The notes under the pieces are model-generated. The model was given only the letters and a program-made list of their open reading frames with translations. It did not search any database and was not told where the DNA came from. A stretch of 64,000 nt of DNA from Nocardia yamanashiensis NBRC 100130 (GTDB lineage Bacteria; Actinomycetota; Actinomycetes; Mycobacteriales; Mycobacteriaceae): contig NZ_BDCD01000026.1 of assembly GCF_001613325.1 (NCBI RefSeq), forward strand, positions 1-64,000. The letters run 5' to 3'. A program made the translations under genes and the position numbers. Shown piece by piece: positions 34,983 through 43,842 of this stretch (the stretch's first letter is position 1; every line of letters begins with the position of its first letter).

Positions 34983-36953
34983 GTGGGTTTCGCGGTATAC
35001 GTCGATATGGCGGGAGCGGTCGAGATCGTCAGGGCCGCCCGGGACTTCAAATGGTCCTGGGGACCGGACAATGTGCGCGATTTCGCGCGCCGGGCGGGCT
35101 GGGGGAAGCCGGAACCGGTCGGCACCATGCGCCGCGGTCCGGTGTTCGCGCGGACCGGGCTCGGGGTGTGGTTCGACTCGGCCATGTTCTGGGGCAGCGG
35201 TTACGGCCTGCGCTATGTGCGCGTGACGGTTTCCGACGCGCCGGCCCCGGACGCCTTCGCCCGCGCGGAGCATCTGTCGGCCGCGTTTGCGCAGCTGCGG
35301 GACAAGTTCACCCGCCTGTACGGCGAGCCGGAACCGGGTGCGGGCCCGGACGACGGGGTGTCCTGGAATTTCTCGAACCTGATAGTGGGGTTGACCGATG
35401 CCGCGGGCACGGTCGATCTGCTGCTGGTGAATCCGATCGAGCAACGGTATTGGATGGAGCGCCGCCACGACGCGGTGCGCCGCCGGGCCGCCCTGGGCGG
35501 CTGGGGCCGGGTCGCCGAGGATCTGGCCGCGTTCCTGGAGCGGCTGCCGGTGGACGCGCGCGTGGTGCTGACCGCGCCGGGCGGCCGTTATGTGCAGTTC
35601 GCGGTGGACGAGACGGTCTGGCACGCCGAGCTGAGCCGCAGCGAATTCGTCGACCCCACTTGGCGTTACGGCGCGGAGGTGGAGCGGGTGCTGCGCGCGC
35701 ACGGCTGGTCGGATGCGCCCGACGCGAACTGGTGGCGCACTCTCCCCCGCGGTTCGGGCACGGCGGCGGTAAGCAATTTCGCGCTGCGTTCGGTGGAGGC
35801 GCTGCGTTCGCTGGGCGTGGCGGCCGCGACGGATCTGGTGGCGGACGCCTGGGTGGAGGGCGGCGCGGATATCGATATCGCGCCGCTGGGTGTGCCCGCG
35901 CATCCGACGTCGCGTTCGCAGCGCGCCGAATTCCTGCGCCAGCACGCCATTTCGGTATTCGATGCCGGCCCGCTGCGGGTGGATATCCCCGCCGGCGTCG
36001 AGATCGCCCGCGCCGCCCGCGATTTCGACTGGACCTGGACCCGCGCCGATGTGGATCGTTTCGCGGAGCTGACCGGCTGGCGCTGGGAGGGTGTGGTGCG
36101 CGGCCTGACCGGTCCCGGGGTGCGGGAGCAGCGCGGGACCGCGGCGGCGGTGAGCGCCTGGCCGCGCGATCGGATCGTGCGCGCGGTCACCGAGGTGCGG
36201 GTGGACGGCGCCCGGGCGCGGTTCTGTTTCGACGGCGATCGGCTGGAGGCGGTGTGCGTGAGCATCAGCGACAGCATCGAATCCGCGCTGTACGAGGACG
36301 GTTTGCCGGTGGAGGTGCGGGAGCAGCTGACGGCCGCGCACACCCGGGCGACCGAGGGGCTGCGGGAGGAGTTCGGCATGCCGGTGCACGGCACGCTGTG
36401 GCAGGCGCACGGTCCGGTGTGGGCGAACGCCCGGCTGACGCTGGGTTTGGTGGCCGGGCCGGACACGGTCGAGTTGTACATCGTCAATCCGGCCGAGCGC
36501 GCCCGCCGGCTGATTCCGGAGCAGCAGCACACCGCGCGCCGGGCGGGCAATCGGGAATGGCGGCAGTTCTTCGACGAACTGGCTTGTCTGGCGGGCGATT
36601 TGGCGCCGGGCGGGCATCTGACGGTGGATACGGATCTGGACGGCGGCGCCCGCATCGACCGGGATGTGGAGGGTGTGCGGGTGCGACTGGACGCCGTCGC
36701 GGGCAAGGAGCTGCCGCCCCGCGTCACCGAACTCATGACGGCCAATGGCTGGTCGCGCCCGGACAGCGGGAATCCGCATTGGCGGCACGGTATGCGACTA
36801 CCCGTGCTGTTCCGCGATTTCCGCTACTACGTGGAGTTCGCGCTGTGGCCGCTGTGCACCCGGATGCGTCCCGGCACGGTGCTGCGGGTGTGGCTGGACG
36901 GCGCCGATCAGGGCCTGCGCACCCCGTCGACGGGTTCCACCAGCAATGTGTGA
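34983..36953 (+). CDS. Internally duplicated DUF6301/TY-Chap-like protein
   Basis: Soluble 656-aa protein made of two copies of one unit. Copy 1 opens VDMAGAVEIVRAARDF (near 9) and copy 2 VDIPAGVEIARAARDF (near 337). Each has a LTLGL/LIVGL strand, TVDLLLVNP or TVELYIVNPAE, and a helix-rich second half (WGRVAEDLAAFLERLP; EWRQFFDELACLAGDL). This resembles actinobacterial DUF6301 plus TY-Chap proteins, which are uncharacterised. Start GTG at 34983 from the leaderless pattern; ATG at 35010 is an alternative. Divergent from the esterase-like gene. Confidence 0.6.
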   Translation: MGFAVYVDMAGAVEIVRAARDFKWSWGPDNVRDFARRAGWGKPEPVGTMRRGPVFARTGLGVWFDSAMFWGSGYGLRYVRVTVSDAPAPDAFARAEHLSAAFAQLRDKFTRLYGEPEPGAGPDDGVSWNFSNLIVGLTDAAGTVDLLLVNPIEQRYWMERRHDAVRRRAALGGWGRVAEDLAAFLERLPVDARVVLTAPGGRYVQFAVDETVWHAELSRSEFVDPTWRYGAEVERVLRAHGWSDAPDANWWRTLPRGSGTAAVSNFALRSVEALRSLGVAAATDLVADAWVEGGADIDIAPLGVPAHPTSRSQRAEFLRQHAISVFDAGPLRVDIPAGVEIARAARDFDWTWTRADVDRFAELTGWRWEGVVRGLTGPGVREQRGTAAAVSAWPRDRIVRAVTEVRVDGARARFCFDGDRLEAVCVSISDSIESALYEDGLPVEVREQLTAAHTRATEGLREEFGMPVHGTLWQAHGPVWANARLTLGLVAGPDTVELYIVNPAERARRLIPEQQHTARRAGNREWRQFFDELACLAGDLAPGGHLTVDTDLDGGARIDRDVEGVRVRLDAVAGKELPPRVTELMTANGWSRPDSGNPHWRHGMRLPVLFRDFRYYVEFALWPLCTRMRPGTVLRVWLDGADQGLRTPSTGSTSNV

Positions 36954-36972
36954 CCGGGCCCGGGGGCGCGCC

Positions 36973-36978
36973 TAGAGT
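36973..36978 (+). promoter_or_regulatory. -10 box of a probable leaderless promoter (TAGAGT-N6-GTG)
   Basis: TAGAGT is followed by six bases and the GTG at 36985, just after the previous stop codon. Confidence 0.55.
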
Positions 36979-36984
36979 CGTGGG

Positions 36985-37620
36985 GTGAACGAGATCGAGG
37001 ATGTGCGGATCACCCGGGCGGCTTACGACGAGGTGGCCGAGCTGTACACGGATATGGCCCGCCCGCTGCTGGGTGAGAACCCGTACGATCGCGCGCTGCT
37101 CGGTATTTTCGCGGAGCTGAGCGATGACGCGGCGGGTCCGATCGCCGATGTGGGCTGCGGGCCGGGTCGTATCACCGGCTACCTGAACAGCTTGGGCCAC
37201 AATGTGTTCGGCGTCGATATCTCGCCGGAGATGCTGCGGATCGCGCGCAGTGAGTATCCCGATCTCGTCTTCGAGCTCGGCGCGCTGGAGGAGCTGCCGC
37301 TGGCCGACGACTCGCTGGGCGGCCTGGTGGCCTGGTATTCGATCATTCACACTCCGCCGGAGCGGGTGCCCGCCGTGTTCGACGAGTTCGCGCGCGTAAT
37401 GCGTTCGGGCGCACCGTTGTTGCTGGGTTTCCAGGGTGCGGACACCGCACAGGGGGTGCAGGAGTACGACCACAAGGTCGCCCTCTCGTACAGATGGGCG
37501 CCGGATACCCTGGCAGAAGTGTTGGGCGGCAGCGCTTTCCAGGTGCAGTCCCGATTCGCCCGGGTCGCCCGCCCCGACGAGCGCACCCCGCAGGGCGCGC
37601 TGATCGCCATCCGGAACTAG
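36985..37620 (+). CDS. Class I SAM-dependent methyltransferase
   Basis: Protein of 211 aa. SAM-binding motif I is IADVGCGPGRITGYL (near 53), motif II VFGVDISPEML (near 73), then a FELGALEELPLADDSLGG acidic strand and VMRSGAPLLLGFQG. It belongs to the Methyltransf_11/25 group; the substrate is not predictable. GTG start fits a leaderless mRNA. Convergent with the HxlR gene, one base apart. Confidence 0.8.
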   Translation: MNEIEDVRITRAAYDEVAELYTDMARPLLGENPYDRALLGIFAELSDDAAGPIADVGCGPGRITGYLNSLGHNVFGVDISPEMLRIARSEYPDLVFELGALEELPLADDSLGGLVAWYSIIHTPPERVPAVFDEFARVMRSGAPLLLGFQGADTAQGVQEYDHKVALSYRWAPDTLAEVLGGSAFQVQSRFARVARPDERTPQGALIAIRN

Positions 37621-37621
37621 T

Positions 37622-38041
37622 TCAGCCGATCGGCGTCGGTTCCGCCGCCTGCCGTTCGTCGAATTCCGCTCGGGCGGTATCGAGTTCGTCGGCGTGCCGC
37701 AATGCCCACTGCCCCATCGCGTGGGTGATCTGGCCCAGTTCCGCGCCCAAGGCGGTGAGCGAGTATTCGACGCGCGGCGGCACGGTCGGGTAGACGGCGC
37801 GCCGCACCAGGCCGTTGCGTTCCAGATCGCGCAGGGTGCGGGTGAGCATTTTCTGGGTGATGCCGTCCAGCCGCCGCCGGAGTTCGTTGAACCGCACCGG
37901 CTCGCCGCTCGCGCGCAGGACGCCCAGCACCAGCATCACCCATTTGTCGGCGAGCACGGCAAGGGTGTCCCGCGCCGGGCAGCGCTGAAGGTAGCTCTCG
38001 ACCAGATTCGGGGATTTCGCCCAGTCGGAGACAGTATCCAT
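37622..38041 (-). CDS. HxlR-family transcriptional regulator
   Basis: Winged-helix protein of 139 aa: CPARDTLAVLADKWVMLVLGVL near residue 21, then RFNELRRRLDGITQKMLTRTLRDLERNGLVRR and YPTVPPRVEYSLTALG, all typical of HxlR. Cys21 lies where redox or aldehyde-sensing HxlR proteins keep their cysteine. ATG at 38041 with GAGG upstream. Divergent from the oxidoreductase at 38108, which it probably controls. Confidence 0.85.
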   Translation of the reverse strand: MDTVSDWAKSPNLVESYLQRCPARDTLAVLADKWVMLVLGVLRASGEPVRFNELRRRLDGITQKMLTRTLRDLERNGLVRRAVYPTVPPRVEYSLTALGAELGQITHAMGQWALRHADELDTARAEFDERQAAEPTPIG

Positions 38042-38086
38042 CGGGTACCTCGGGATCGTAATAGTGCCTTCTTCCCTCCGGATACT
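38033..38086. promoter_or_regulatory. Divergent HxlR operator candidate
   Basis: The inverted repeat AGTATCC (38033-38039) and GGATACT (38080-38086) brackets the HxlR start and the promoter space between the two divergent genes. It is a plausible regulator site; the wide spacing makes it uncertain. Confidence 0.4.
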
Positions 38087-38107
38087 ACCGAGCGCAGGAT
38101 CGAAGCC

Positions 38108-39010
38108 ATGAAAGCGATCAGTCAGCGCAGCGTCGGTGGACCGGATGTACTCGAGACCGTGGAGCTGCCCGTGCCGCGCCCCGCACCGGGCGAGGTGCTG
38201 GTGCGGGTGGCCGCCACCTCGGTGAACGCGGCGGATTGGAAATTGCGGGCGGGGCTCATCGACAAGCTGGGCGCACCGCCTTTCACGCTGGGATTCGATG
38301 TGTCCGGGGTGGTTTCGGAGCCGGGTCCGGGTGTGACGGAGTTCGCGGCGGGCGACGAGGTGTACGGGATGGTGCTCGGGCGGTCCGGCGCGTACGCGGA
38401 ATACGTGGTGGCACAGGCGGATCACCTCGCGCCGAAGCCGCGGACGCTGCCGCACACCGCAGCGGCCGCGCTGCCCACGGCCGCGCTCACGGCCTGGCAG
38501 GCGCTCGCGGAACTGACCGCGGGGCAGCGGATTTTGGTGCACGCGGCGGCGGGCGGTGTCGGTCACCTGGCGGTGCAGCTCGCCAAGGCGCGCGGCGCTC
38601 ATGTCATCGCGACCGCCCGCGCGGTCAATCACGACTTCCTGTCCGGCCTGGGCGCGGACGAGCTGATCGACTACACCACAACGGCTTTCGACTCGGTGCT
38701 CACCGATATGGATGTGGTGTTCGACCTGGTCGGCGACGATTACGCGCCCCGCTCCCTCACCGTCCTGCGCCCGGACGGCCGCCTCATCGACGCCCAGGGC
38801 GAGGAACCCCTCGACGACCCCCGCTATTTCCGCCACTACGTCACCCCGTCCGGCGCGGATCTGCGCGAGATCGCCGCCCTCGCCGACGCCGGCCGCCTGC
38901 GTCCCGCGGTCACCCGCGTCTTCCCGCTGTCGGAGGTGGCGGCGGCGCACGAGCTCGGCGAATCCGGCCGGGTCCGTGGCAAGCTCGTGCTGGTCCCCTG
39001 GGCCGCCTGA
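38108..39010 (+). CDS. NADP-dependent quinone-oxidoreductase-type MDR enzyme
   Basis: Zinc-free medium-chain dehydrogenase/reductase of 300 aa: GroES-like N-half (GEVLVRVAATSVNAADWK, GFDVSGVV), nucleotide fold VHAAAGGVGHLAVQLAK (near 150) and the C-terminal GRVRGKLVLVP. Reduces quinones or enones with NADPH. AGGA precedes the ATG at 38108. Partner of the divergent HxlR regulator, a common pairing for stress by electrophiles or quinones. Confidence 0.85.
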   Translation: MKAISQRSVGGPDVLETVELPVPRPAPGEVLVRVAATSVNAADWKLRAGLIDKLGAPPFTLGFDVSGVVSEPGPGVTEFAAGDEVYGMVLGRSGAYAEYVVAQADHLAPKPRTLPHTAAAALPTAALTAWQALAELTAGQRILVHAAAGGVGHLAVQLAKARGAHVIATARAVNHDFLSGLGADELIDYTTTAFDSVLTDMDVVFDLVGDDYAPRSLTVLRPDGRLIDAQGEEPLDDPRYFRHYVTPSGADLREIAALADAGRLRPAVTRVFPLSEVAAAHELGESGRVRGKLVLVPWAA

Positions 39011-39106
39011 CGCGCACCTGCGCCTTCCTGCCCACCGGGACACTTGATGCATCACCGTCCGCGGCGCGCTTAGCGTCGGGCGGGGCGGACTATTCAGGGA
39101 GTTGCG

Positions 39107-40642
39107 GTGACGGACTGGAACGAAGAAGTCGATGTGCTGGTCGCAGGCTCGGGCGGCGGCATGGCCGGGGCGTACACGGCCGCGCGCGAGGATTTGACGG
39201 TGCTGCTGGTGGAGGCGACCGAGAAGTTCGGCGGCACCACCTCGTACTCCAATGGCGGCGGCATGTGGTTCCCGGCCAATCCGGTGCTGCGTCGCGAAGG
39301 CGTGGACGACACCGTCGAGGACGCGCTGGAGTACTTCCGGGCCGTGGTCGGCGATCGCACCCCCGCCGAGCTGCAGGAGACCTTCATCCGCAACGGCGCG
39401 AAGGTGATCGAGTACCTGGAGCAGGATTCCGATCTCGCCTTCCAGATGTTCCCGTGGCCGGACTATTTCGGTAAGGCGCCCAAGGCGCGGCTGGACGGCA
39501 AGCGGCATATCGTGCCCAAGCCGTTGCGGCCCGGCAAGCTGGGCGAGCTGAGCGAATCGGTGCGCGGCCCGCTGGGCACCGACCGGCTCGGCGAACCGCA
39601 ACCGGATCTGCTCATCGGCGGGCGGGCCCTGGTCGGCCGGTTCCTGCTGGCAATGGCCAAGTACCCCAATGCTTCCGTGCGTTTGAACACCCCGCTGGTG
39701 GAGCTGGTGGTCGAGGACGGCGCGGTGACCGGCGCGATCGTCGAGGACAACGGGGTGCGCAAGGCGGTGCGCGCGCGTAAGGGCGTGCTGCTGGCAGCGG
39801 GCGGTTTCGAGGGCAACGACGAACTGCGCACTCGTTTCGGCGTGCCGGGTGTCGCGCGAGACACCATGGGGCCGTGGGGGAATGTGGGCAAGGCCCTGGA
39901 GGCGGCGCTGGCGGTCGGCGCGGATACCGATCTGATGGATCAGGCCTGGTGGTCGCCGGGCATGGTGCATCCGGACGGGCGCGCGGCCTTCGCGTTGTGG
40001 TTCACCGGCGGCATCTTCGTGAATCAGTCGGGGGTGCGGTTCGTGAACGAGTCAGCGCCGTACGACCGGCTCGGCCGGGATGTCATCGAGGGCCTGAAGG
40101 ACGGTTCGGTGACGCTCCCGTACTGGATGATCTACGACGACACCGAGGGCACGGTGCCGCCGGTGAAGGCCGCGAACGTGCCGGTCGTCGAGACCGAGAA
40201 GTACGTGGACGCGGGGCTGTGGCACACCGCCGACACGCTCGAGGAGCTGGCCGCGAAGATCGGCGTTCCGGCCGATGCGCTGGTCGCCACCGTCGCGCGG
40301 TTCAACGAGTTCGCGGCCCAGGGCATCGACCCCGATTTCGGCCGCGGTGACGAGGCCTACGATCGCGCCTTCTCCAATGGCGAACCCCCGCTCACCCCGA
40401 TCGTGAAGGGCCCCTTCCACGCCGCCGCGTTCGGCATCTCCGATCTGGGCACCAAGGGCGGTCTGCGCACCGACACCGCGGCCCGCGTGCTGGACACCTC
40501 CGGCACGCCGATTCCCGGTCTCTACGCCGCCGGCAACACCATGGCGGCGGTCAGCGGCACCACCTATCCCGGCGGCGGCAACCCGATCGGCGCTTCGGTG
40601 CTGTTCAGCCACCTCGCCGCGCTGGACATGGCGGCGCGCTGA
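39107..40642 (+). CDS. FAD-dependent oxidoreductase, 3-ketosteroid delta1-dehydrogenase-like
   Basis: Protein of 511 aa. FAD-binding GSGGGMAGAYTAAR (near 15), FGGTTSYSNGGGMWFPAN (near 42), GVLLAAGGFEGN and the C-terminal GLYAAGNTMAAVSGTTYPGGGNPIG. The Tyr-Pro-Gly-Gly-Gly region is where KstD has its C-terminal catalytic Tyr/Gly pair. Family members dehydrogenate steroid A rings or act as flavin fumarate reductases; the exact substrate is unknown. GTG start at 39107 with GGGAG upstream. Confidence 0.8.
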   Translation: MTDWNEEVDVLVAGSGGGMAGAYTAAREDLTVLLVEATEKFGGTTSYSNGGGMWFPANPVLRREGVDDTVEDALEYFRAVVGDRTPAELQETFIRNGAKVIEYLEQDSDLAFQMFPWPDYFGKAPKARLDGKRHIVPKPLRPGKLGELSESVRGPLGTDRLGEPQPDLLIGGRALVGRFLLAMAKYPNASVRLNTPLVELVVEDGAVTGAIVEDNGVRKAVRARKGVLLAAGGFEGNDELRTRFGVPGVARDTMGPWGNVGKALEAALAVGADTDLMDQAWWSPGMVHPDGRAAFALWFTGGIFVNQSGVRFVNESAPYDRLGRDVIEGLKDGSVTLPYWMIYDDTEGTVPPVKAANVPVVETEKYVDAGLWHTADTLEELAAKIGVPADALVATVARFNEFAAQGIDPDFGRGDEAYDRAFSNGEPPLTPIVKGPFHAAAFGISDLGTKGGLRTDTAARVLDTSGTPIPGLYAAGNTMAAVSGTTYPGGGNPIGASVLFSHLAALDMAAR

Positions 40643-40687
40643 CCCCACCCCCGCCCGGGATGACGAGGGGGTGGCCCCCGCGCCGCA

Positions 40688-40693
40688 TAAGGT
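40688..40693 (+). promoter_or_regulatory. -10 box of a probable leaderless promoter (TAAGGT-N6-ATG)
   Basis: TAAGGT is followed by six bases and the ATG at 40700; no Shine-Dalgarno sequence. Confidence 0.5.
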
Positions 40694-40699
40694 CGGCGT

Positions 40700-42271
40700 A
40701 TGAGCGCACAGCGGAGTTCAGCGGTGCCGGCGCGGGTGCGATACGACGTCGTGGTCGTCGGCGGCGGCCACAACGGGCTGGTGGCGGCGGCGTATCTGGC
40801 GCGGGCCGGGCGGTCGGTACTGGTGCTGGAGGCCCGCGACCACACCGGCGGCGCGGCGGTGTCGGAACGGGTGTTCGACGGGGTCGATGCCCGGCTGTCG
40901 CGGTACTCGTATCTGGTGAGCCTGCTGCCGCAGCGGATCGTGCGGGAGCTGGGGCTACGGTTCGAGACCCGTAAGCGGCGCATCTCCTCCTACACCCCGG
41001 TGGGCGACGGCGGGCTGCTGGTGGACAACGGATCCGAGGCCGCGACCCGGGAGAGTTTCGCGCGGGTCACCGGCTCGGACCGGGATTACGCCGCGTGGCA
41101 ACGGTTCTACGCCATGACGGGCCGGCTGGCGGAGCGGGTGTTCCCGACGCTGACCGAGCCGCTGCCGACCCGCGCGGAACTGCGTGCGCGCGTGGACGAT
41201 TCCGTGGCCTGGGACGCGATCGTCGAACGGCCGCTGGGCGAATACGTGGAGGCCGCCTTCGCCGACGACACCGTGCGCGGCGTGGTGCTGACCGATGCGC
41301 TGATCGGCACCTTCACCCACGCCCATGATCCGTCGCTGTTGCAGAACCGCTGCTTCCTCTATCACGTGATCGGCGGCGGCACCGGCGACTGGGACGTGCC
41401 GGTCGGCGGCATGGGCGCGCTGACCGACGCGCTCGCCGACGCCGCCCGGGCCGCGGGCGCGGAGATCCTGACCGGGTGCGCGGTGACCGGCATCGAAACC
41501 GACGGCCGCATCGCGGAAGTCCTTTTCGACGGCGGCGCGGTGGCGGCCGGTCACGTGCTGGTCAATGCCGCGCCCTACGAACTGGCCCGGCTGCTGGGCG
41601 ACAGCGCGCCGAAACCCGAAGGCGCACAGCTGAAGATCAATATGCTGCTGCACCGGCTGCCCCGGTTGCGGGATGCGAGCATCGATCCGCGCACCGCGTT
41701 CGCCGGCACCTTCCATATCGCCGAATCCGCGACCCAGCTGGAACGCGCCTACCGCGAGGCCGCCGCCGGGAACATTCCGTCCGCTCCGCCGTCGGAGATC
41801 TACTGCCACACCCTCACCGACCCGTCCATCCTCGCGCCCGACCTGATCGCGCGCGGCATGCACACCCTCACCCTCTTCGGATTGCACACTCCCGCACGTC
41901 TTTTCACAAACGATCCACAGGCTGTGAAGAACCGTCTGGTGGATGCGACGCTGGCACAACTGGATTCGGTGCTGGCCGAACCCATCCGCGACTGCCTGGC
42001 CGTCGACGAGCACGGCAATCCCTGCCTGGAGGCCCGCACGCCGGTGGAGCTGGAGCAGGAGGTCGGGCTGCCCGGCGGTCATATCTTCCACGCGGACTTG
42101 AGCTTTCCGTTCCGCGACGAGGCCGCCGACAGCCCGGCGCAGCGCTGGGGCGTGGCGACCGCGCACGCCAATATCCTGCTGTGCGGGGCGGGCGCGGTGC
42201 GCGGCGGCGGGGTCAGCGGCATCGGCGGCCACAATGCGGCCATGGCCCTGCTCAGCGCAGCGACTGGGTGA
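40700..42271 (+). CDS. CrtO/phytoene-desaturase-like FAD oxidoreductase
   Basis: Protein of 523 aa. Dinucleotide-binding VVVGGGHNGLVAAAYLARAG (near 17) then EARDHTGGAAVSE. Late GHIFHADLSFPFRDE and LLCGAGAVRGGGVSGIGGHNAA match the C-terminal FAD site of CrtO/carotene-ketolase-like and NAD(P)/FAD amine-oxidoreductase proteins. Substrate could be a carotenoid or another isoprenoid; no other carotenoid gene is in the window. ATG at 40700 from the leaderless pattern. The 3' end overlaps the convergent methyltransferase by 20 bases. Confidence 0.75.
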   Translation: MSAQRSSAVPARVRYDVVVVGGGHNGLVAAAYLARAGRSVLVLEARDHTGGAAVSERVFDGVDARLSRYSYLVSLLPQRIVRELGLRFETRKRRISSYTPVGDGGLLVDNGSEAATRESFARVTGSDRDYAAWQRFYAMTGRLAERVFPTLTEPLPTRAELRARVDDSVAWDAIVERPLGEYVEAAFADDTVRGVVLTDALIGTFTHAHDPSLLQNRCFLYHVIGGGTGDWDVPVGGMGALTDALADAARAAGAEILTGCAVTGIETDGRIAEVLFDGGAVAAGHVLVNAAPYELARLLGDSAPKPEGAQLKINMLLHRLPRLRDASIDPRTAFAGTFHIAESATQLERAYREAAAGNIPSAPPSEIYCHTLTDPSILAPDLIARGMHTLTLFGLHTPARLFTNDPQAVKNRLVDATLAQLDSVLAEPIRDCLAVDEHGNPCLEARTPVELEQEVGLPGGHIFHADLSFPFRDEAADSPAQRWGVATAHANILLCGAGAVRGGGVSGIGGHNAAMALLSAATG

Positions 42272-42890
42272 CCCGCCAGAGCCGCCTGGGCAGCTCGCCC
42301 TCTTCCAGCGATTGCACATCGCGCAGTTCCCACCCCTGCGCGAGGGTGTTCACCAGATCGCGGGAGAAGAAGTGCACCGCGAACCCGCCGTGCTCGTAGA
42401 TGTCGTCGCCGAGCGCTTTGCCGGTCCCGTAGTGCGCGTCCTCGGTATTGCGCACCGTGTACACGAACACGCCGCCCGGCCGCAGCACCCGCCGGATCTC
42501 CCCCACCAGATCCAGGATTTCGCGGGTGCTGAGGTTCATGCACAGCAGCATGTGCGCGAACACCGCGTCCACGCTGTCGTAGCGCAGCGGAATCGGATGG
42601 CGCGCATCGTGTTCGAAGGCGTCCACCCGATCGGCCAGTCCGGCCTGCTCGGCGTTGGCGCGCAACTGCTCCAGTCCGACGGCGCTGAAATCGGTGGCGC
42701 GCACGTGAAAGCCCTGGCGCGCCAGGTGAATCGCGTCCCGCCCGTGTCCCGCGCCCAGTTCCAGCACCTCGCGCGCGCCCCGGTCCCGGAACAGCCGCGC
42801 GGCGTACACCGCCGCCTCCGACGGTTCGCCCCCGTACATGCCGGGGTGGCTGCGGTAGGTCTGCTGCCAGTGCTGGTGCTGGTCGCCCAT
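42252..42890 (-). CDS. Class I SAM-dependent methyltransferase
   Basis: Protein of 212 aa with the SAM motif VLELGAGHGRDAIHLARQG (near 41), VRATDFSAVGLEQL and AVFAHMLLCMNLSTREILDLV. C-terminal VNTLAQGWELRDVQ. Tellurite-resistance/thiopurine-type small-molecule methyltransferases look like this, but no substrate is assigned. Same strand as the LysR genes, 16 bases downstream, so it may be in their transcription unit. Confidence 0.75.
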   Translation of the reverse strand: MGDQHQHWQQTYRSHPGMYGGEPSEAAVYAARLFRDRGAREVLELGAGHGRDAIHLARQGFHVRATDFSAVGLEQLRANAEQAGLADRVDAFEHDARHPIPLRYDSVDAVFAHMLLCMNLSTREILDLVGEIRRVLRPGGVFVYTVRNTEDAHYGTGKALGDDIYEHGGFAVHFFSRDLVNTLAQGWELRDVQSLEEGELPRRLWRVTQSLR

Positions 42891-42906
42891 ACCGAAATGA
42901 TCGCAG

Positions 42907-43821
42907 CTAGCCGGGATCCGCGGCAGCGGCCCCGCCGCAGGTGGCGATGCAGCAGCGCACGAATTCGCGGACCGCGGGGTTGCCGTCGGCGCTGCCCGGC
43001 CAGGCCACCGCGACCCGGGTGGGGCCGATGCCGCGCACCGGGCGGTAGACCACGCCGGGCCGCGGGTAGTAGCGGGCCGACGATTCCGGCGTGAAGCTCA
43101 CGCCGTAGCCATTGCCGATGGCGGTGAGCCATTCGTCGGTATTGTGCGCGATGGCCCCGACCACCACGGTTTCGGCGGGGCGCGCGTCGGCGCCCACCCA
43201 GAAGTCGCGCCACCAGCCGTTTTCCGGCGGCGAGGCGACGAAGGGCTCATCCCGCAACGCCTCGAACTCGATCTCGGCGCGGTCCGCGAGCCGATGCCCG
43301 GCCGGCAGCGCCAGCCAACGCGGTTCGGCGAACAGCACTTCGGTGCGATAGGCGTCCGCCCCGGGGAACGGCAGCCGCACCAGCGCCGCGTCCACTTCCC
43401 CGTCGTCCAGCCCGGCCGTGGGATCGGTCCAGCCGAACTGCCGCATATCGACCTGCCAGCCGGGCCGCGCCGCCCGGAACGCCGCCACGATCGCGGGCGT
43501 GAATTCGTTTGCCGCACTGGCGATGAACCCGACCCGCAGCACCCGTGCCGCCCGGCTCGCCCCGGCCTTGGTCGCGCGCAGCATGAGATCCCACCCGGCG
43601 AGCAGGCCCGGCGCGTGTTCGGCGAAGATCCGGCCCGGTTCGGTCAAGGTCATTCCGGCGGGCGTGCGGGTGAACAATTCCACGCCCAATTGCTGTTCCA
43701 GCTGCCGGATCTGCTTGGTGAGGGCGGGCTGGGAGATGTAGAGCCGGGCCGCGGCCCGCGTCAGATGGCCCTCTTCGGCGACCGCCGTGAAGTACCGCAG
43801 CAGCCGCGTATCGATGTCCAT
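42907..43821 (-). CDS. LysR-family transcriptional regulator (copy A)
   Basis: Protein of 304 aa. HTH MDIDTRLLRYFTAVAEEGHL, AAARLYISQPALTKQIRQLEQQLGVELF; then a LysR substrate domain with VGFIASAANEFTPAIVAAF and the AVAWPGS C-terminus. A tandem paralogue of the next gene upstream, sharing the MDIDTRLLR start, DPTAGLD, RPVRGIGPTRVA and C-terminal VRxFxRCC patterns. The pair arose by duplication. Inducer unknown. Confidence 0.88.
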   Translation of the reverse strand: MDIDTRLLRYFTAVAEEGHLTRAAARLYISQPALTKQIRQLEQQLGVELFTRTPAGMTLTEPGRIFAEHAPGLLAGWDLMLRATKAGASRAARVLRVGFIASAANEFTPAIVAAFRAARPGWQVDMRQFGWTDPTAGLDDGEVDAALVRLPFPGADAYRTEVLFAEPRWLALPAGHRLADRAEIEFEALRDEPFVASPPENGWWRDFWVGADARPAETVVVGAIAHNTDEWLTAIGNGYGVSFTPESSARYYPRPGVVYRPVRGIGPTRVAVAWPGSADGNPAVREFVRCCIATCGGAAAADPG

Positions 43822-43842
43822 CCCCCCAGGTTAAGGACGCGG

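Noticed and set aside
34881-36788. A 635-aa open frame on the minus strand
   Set aside because: Antisense to the duplicated DUF6301-like protein; no start signal and a shadow-like composition.
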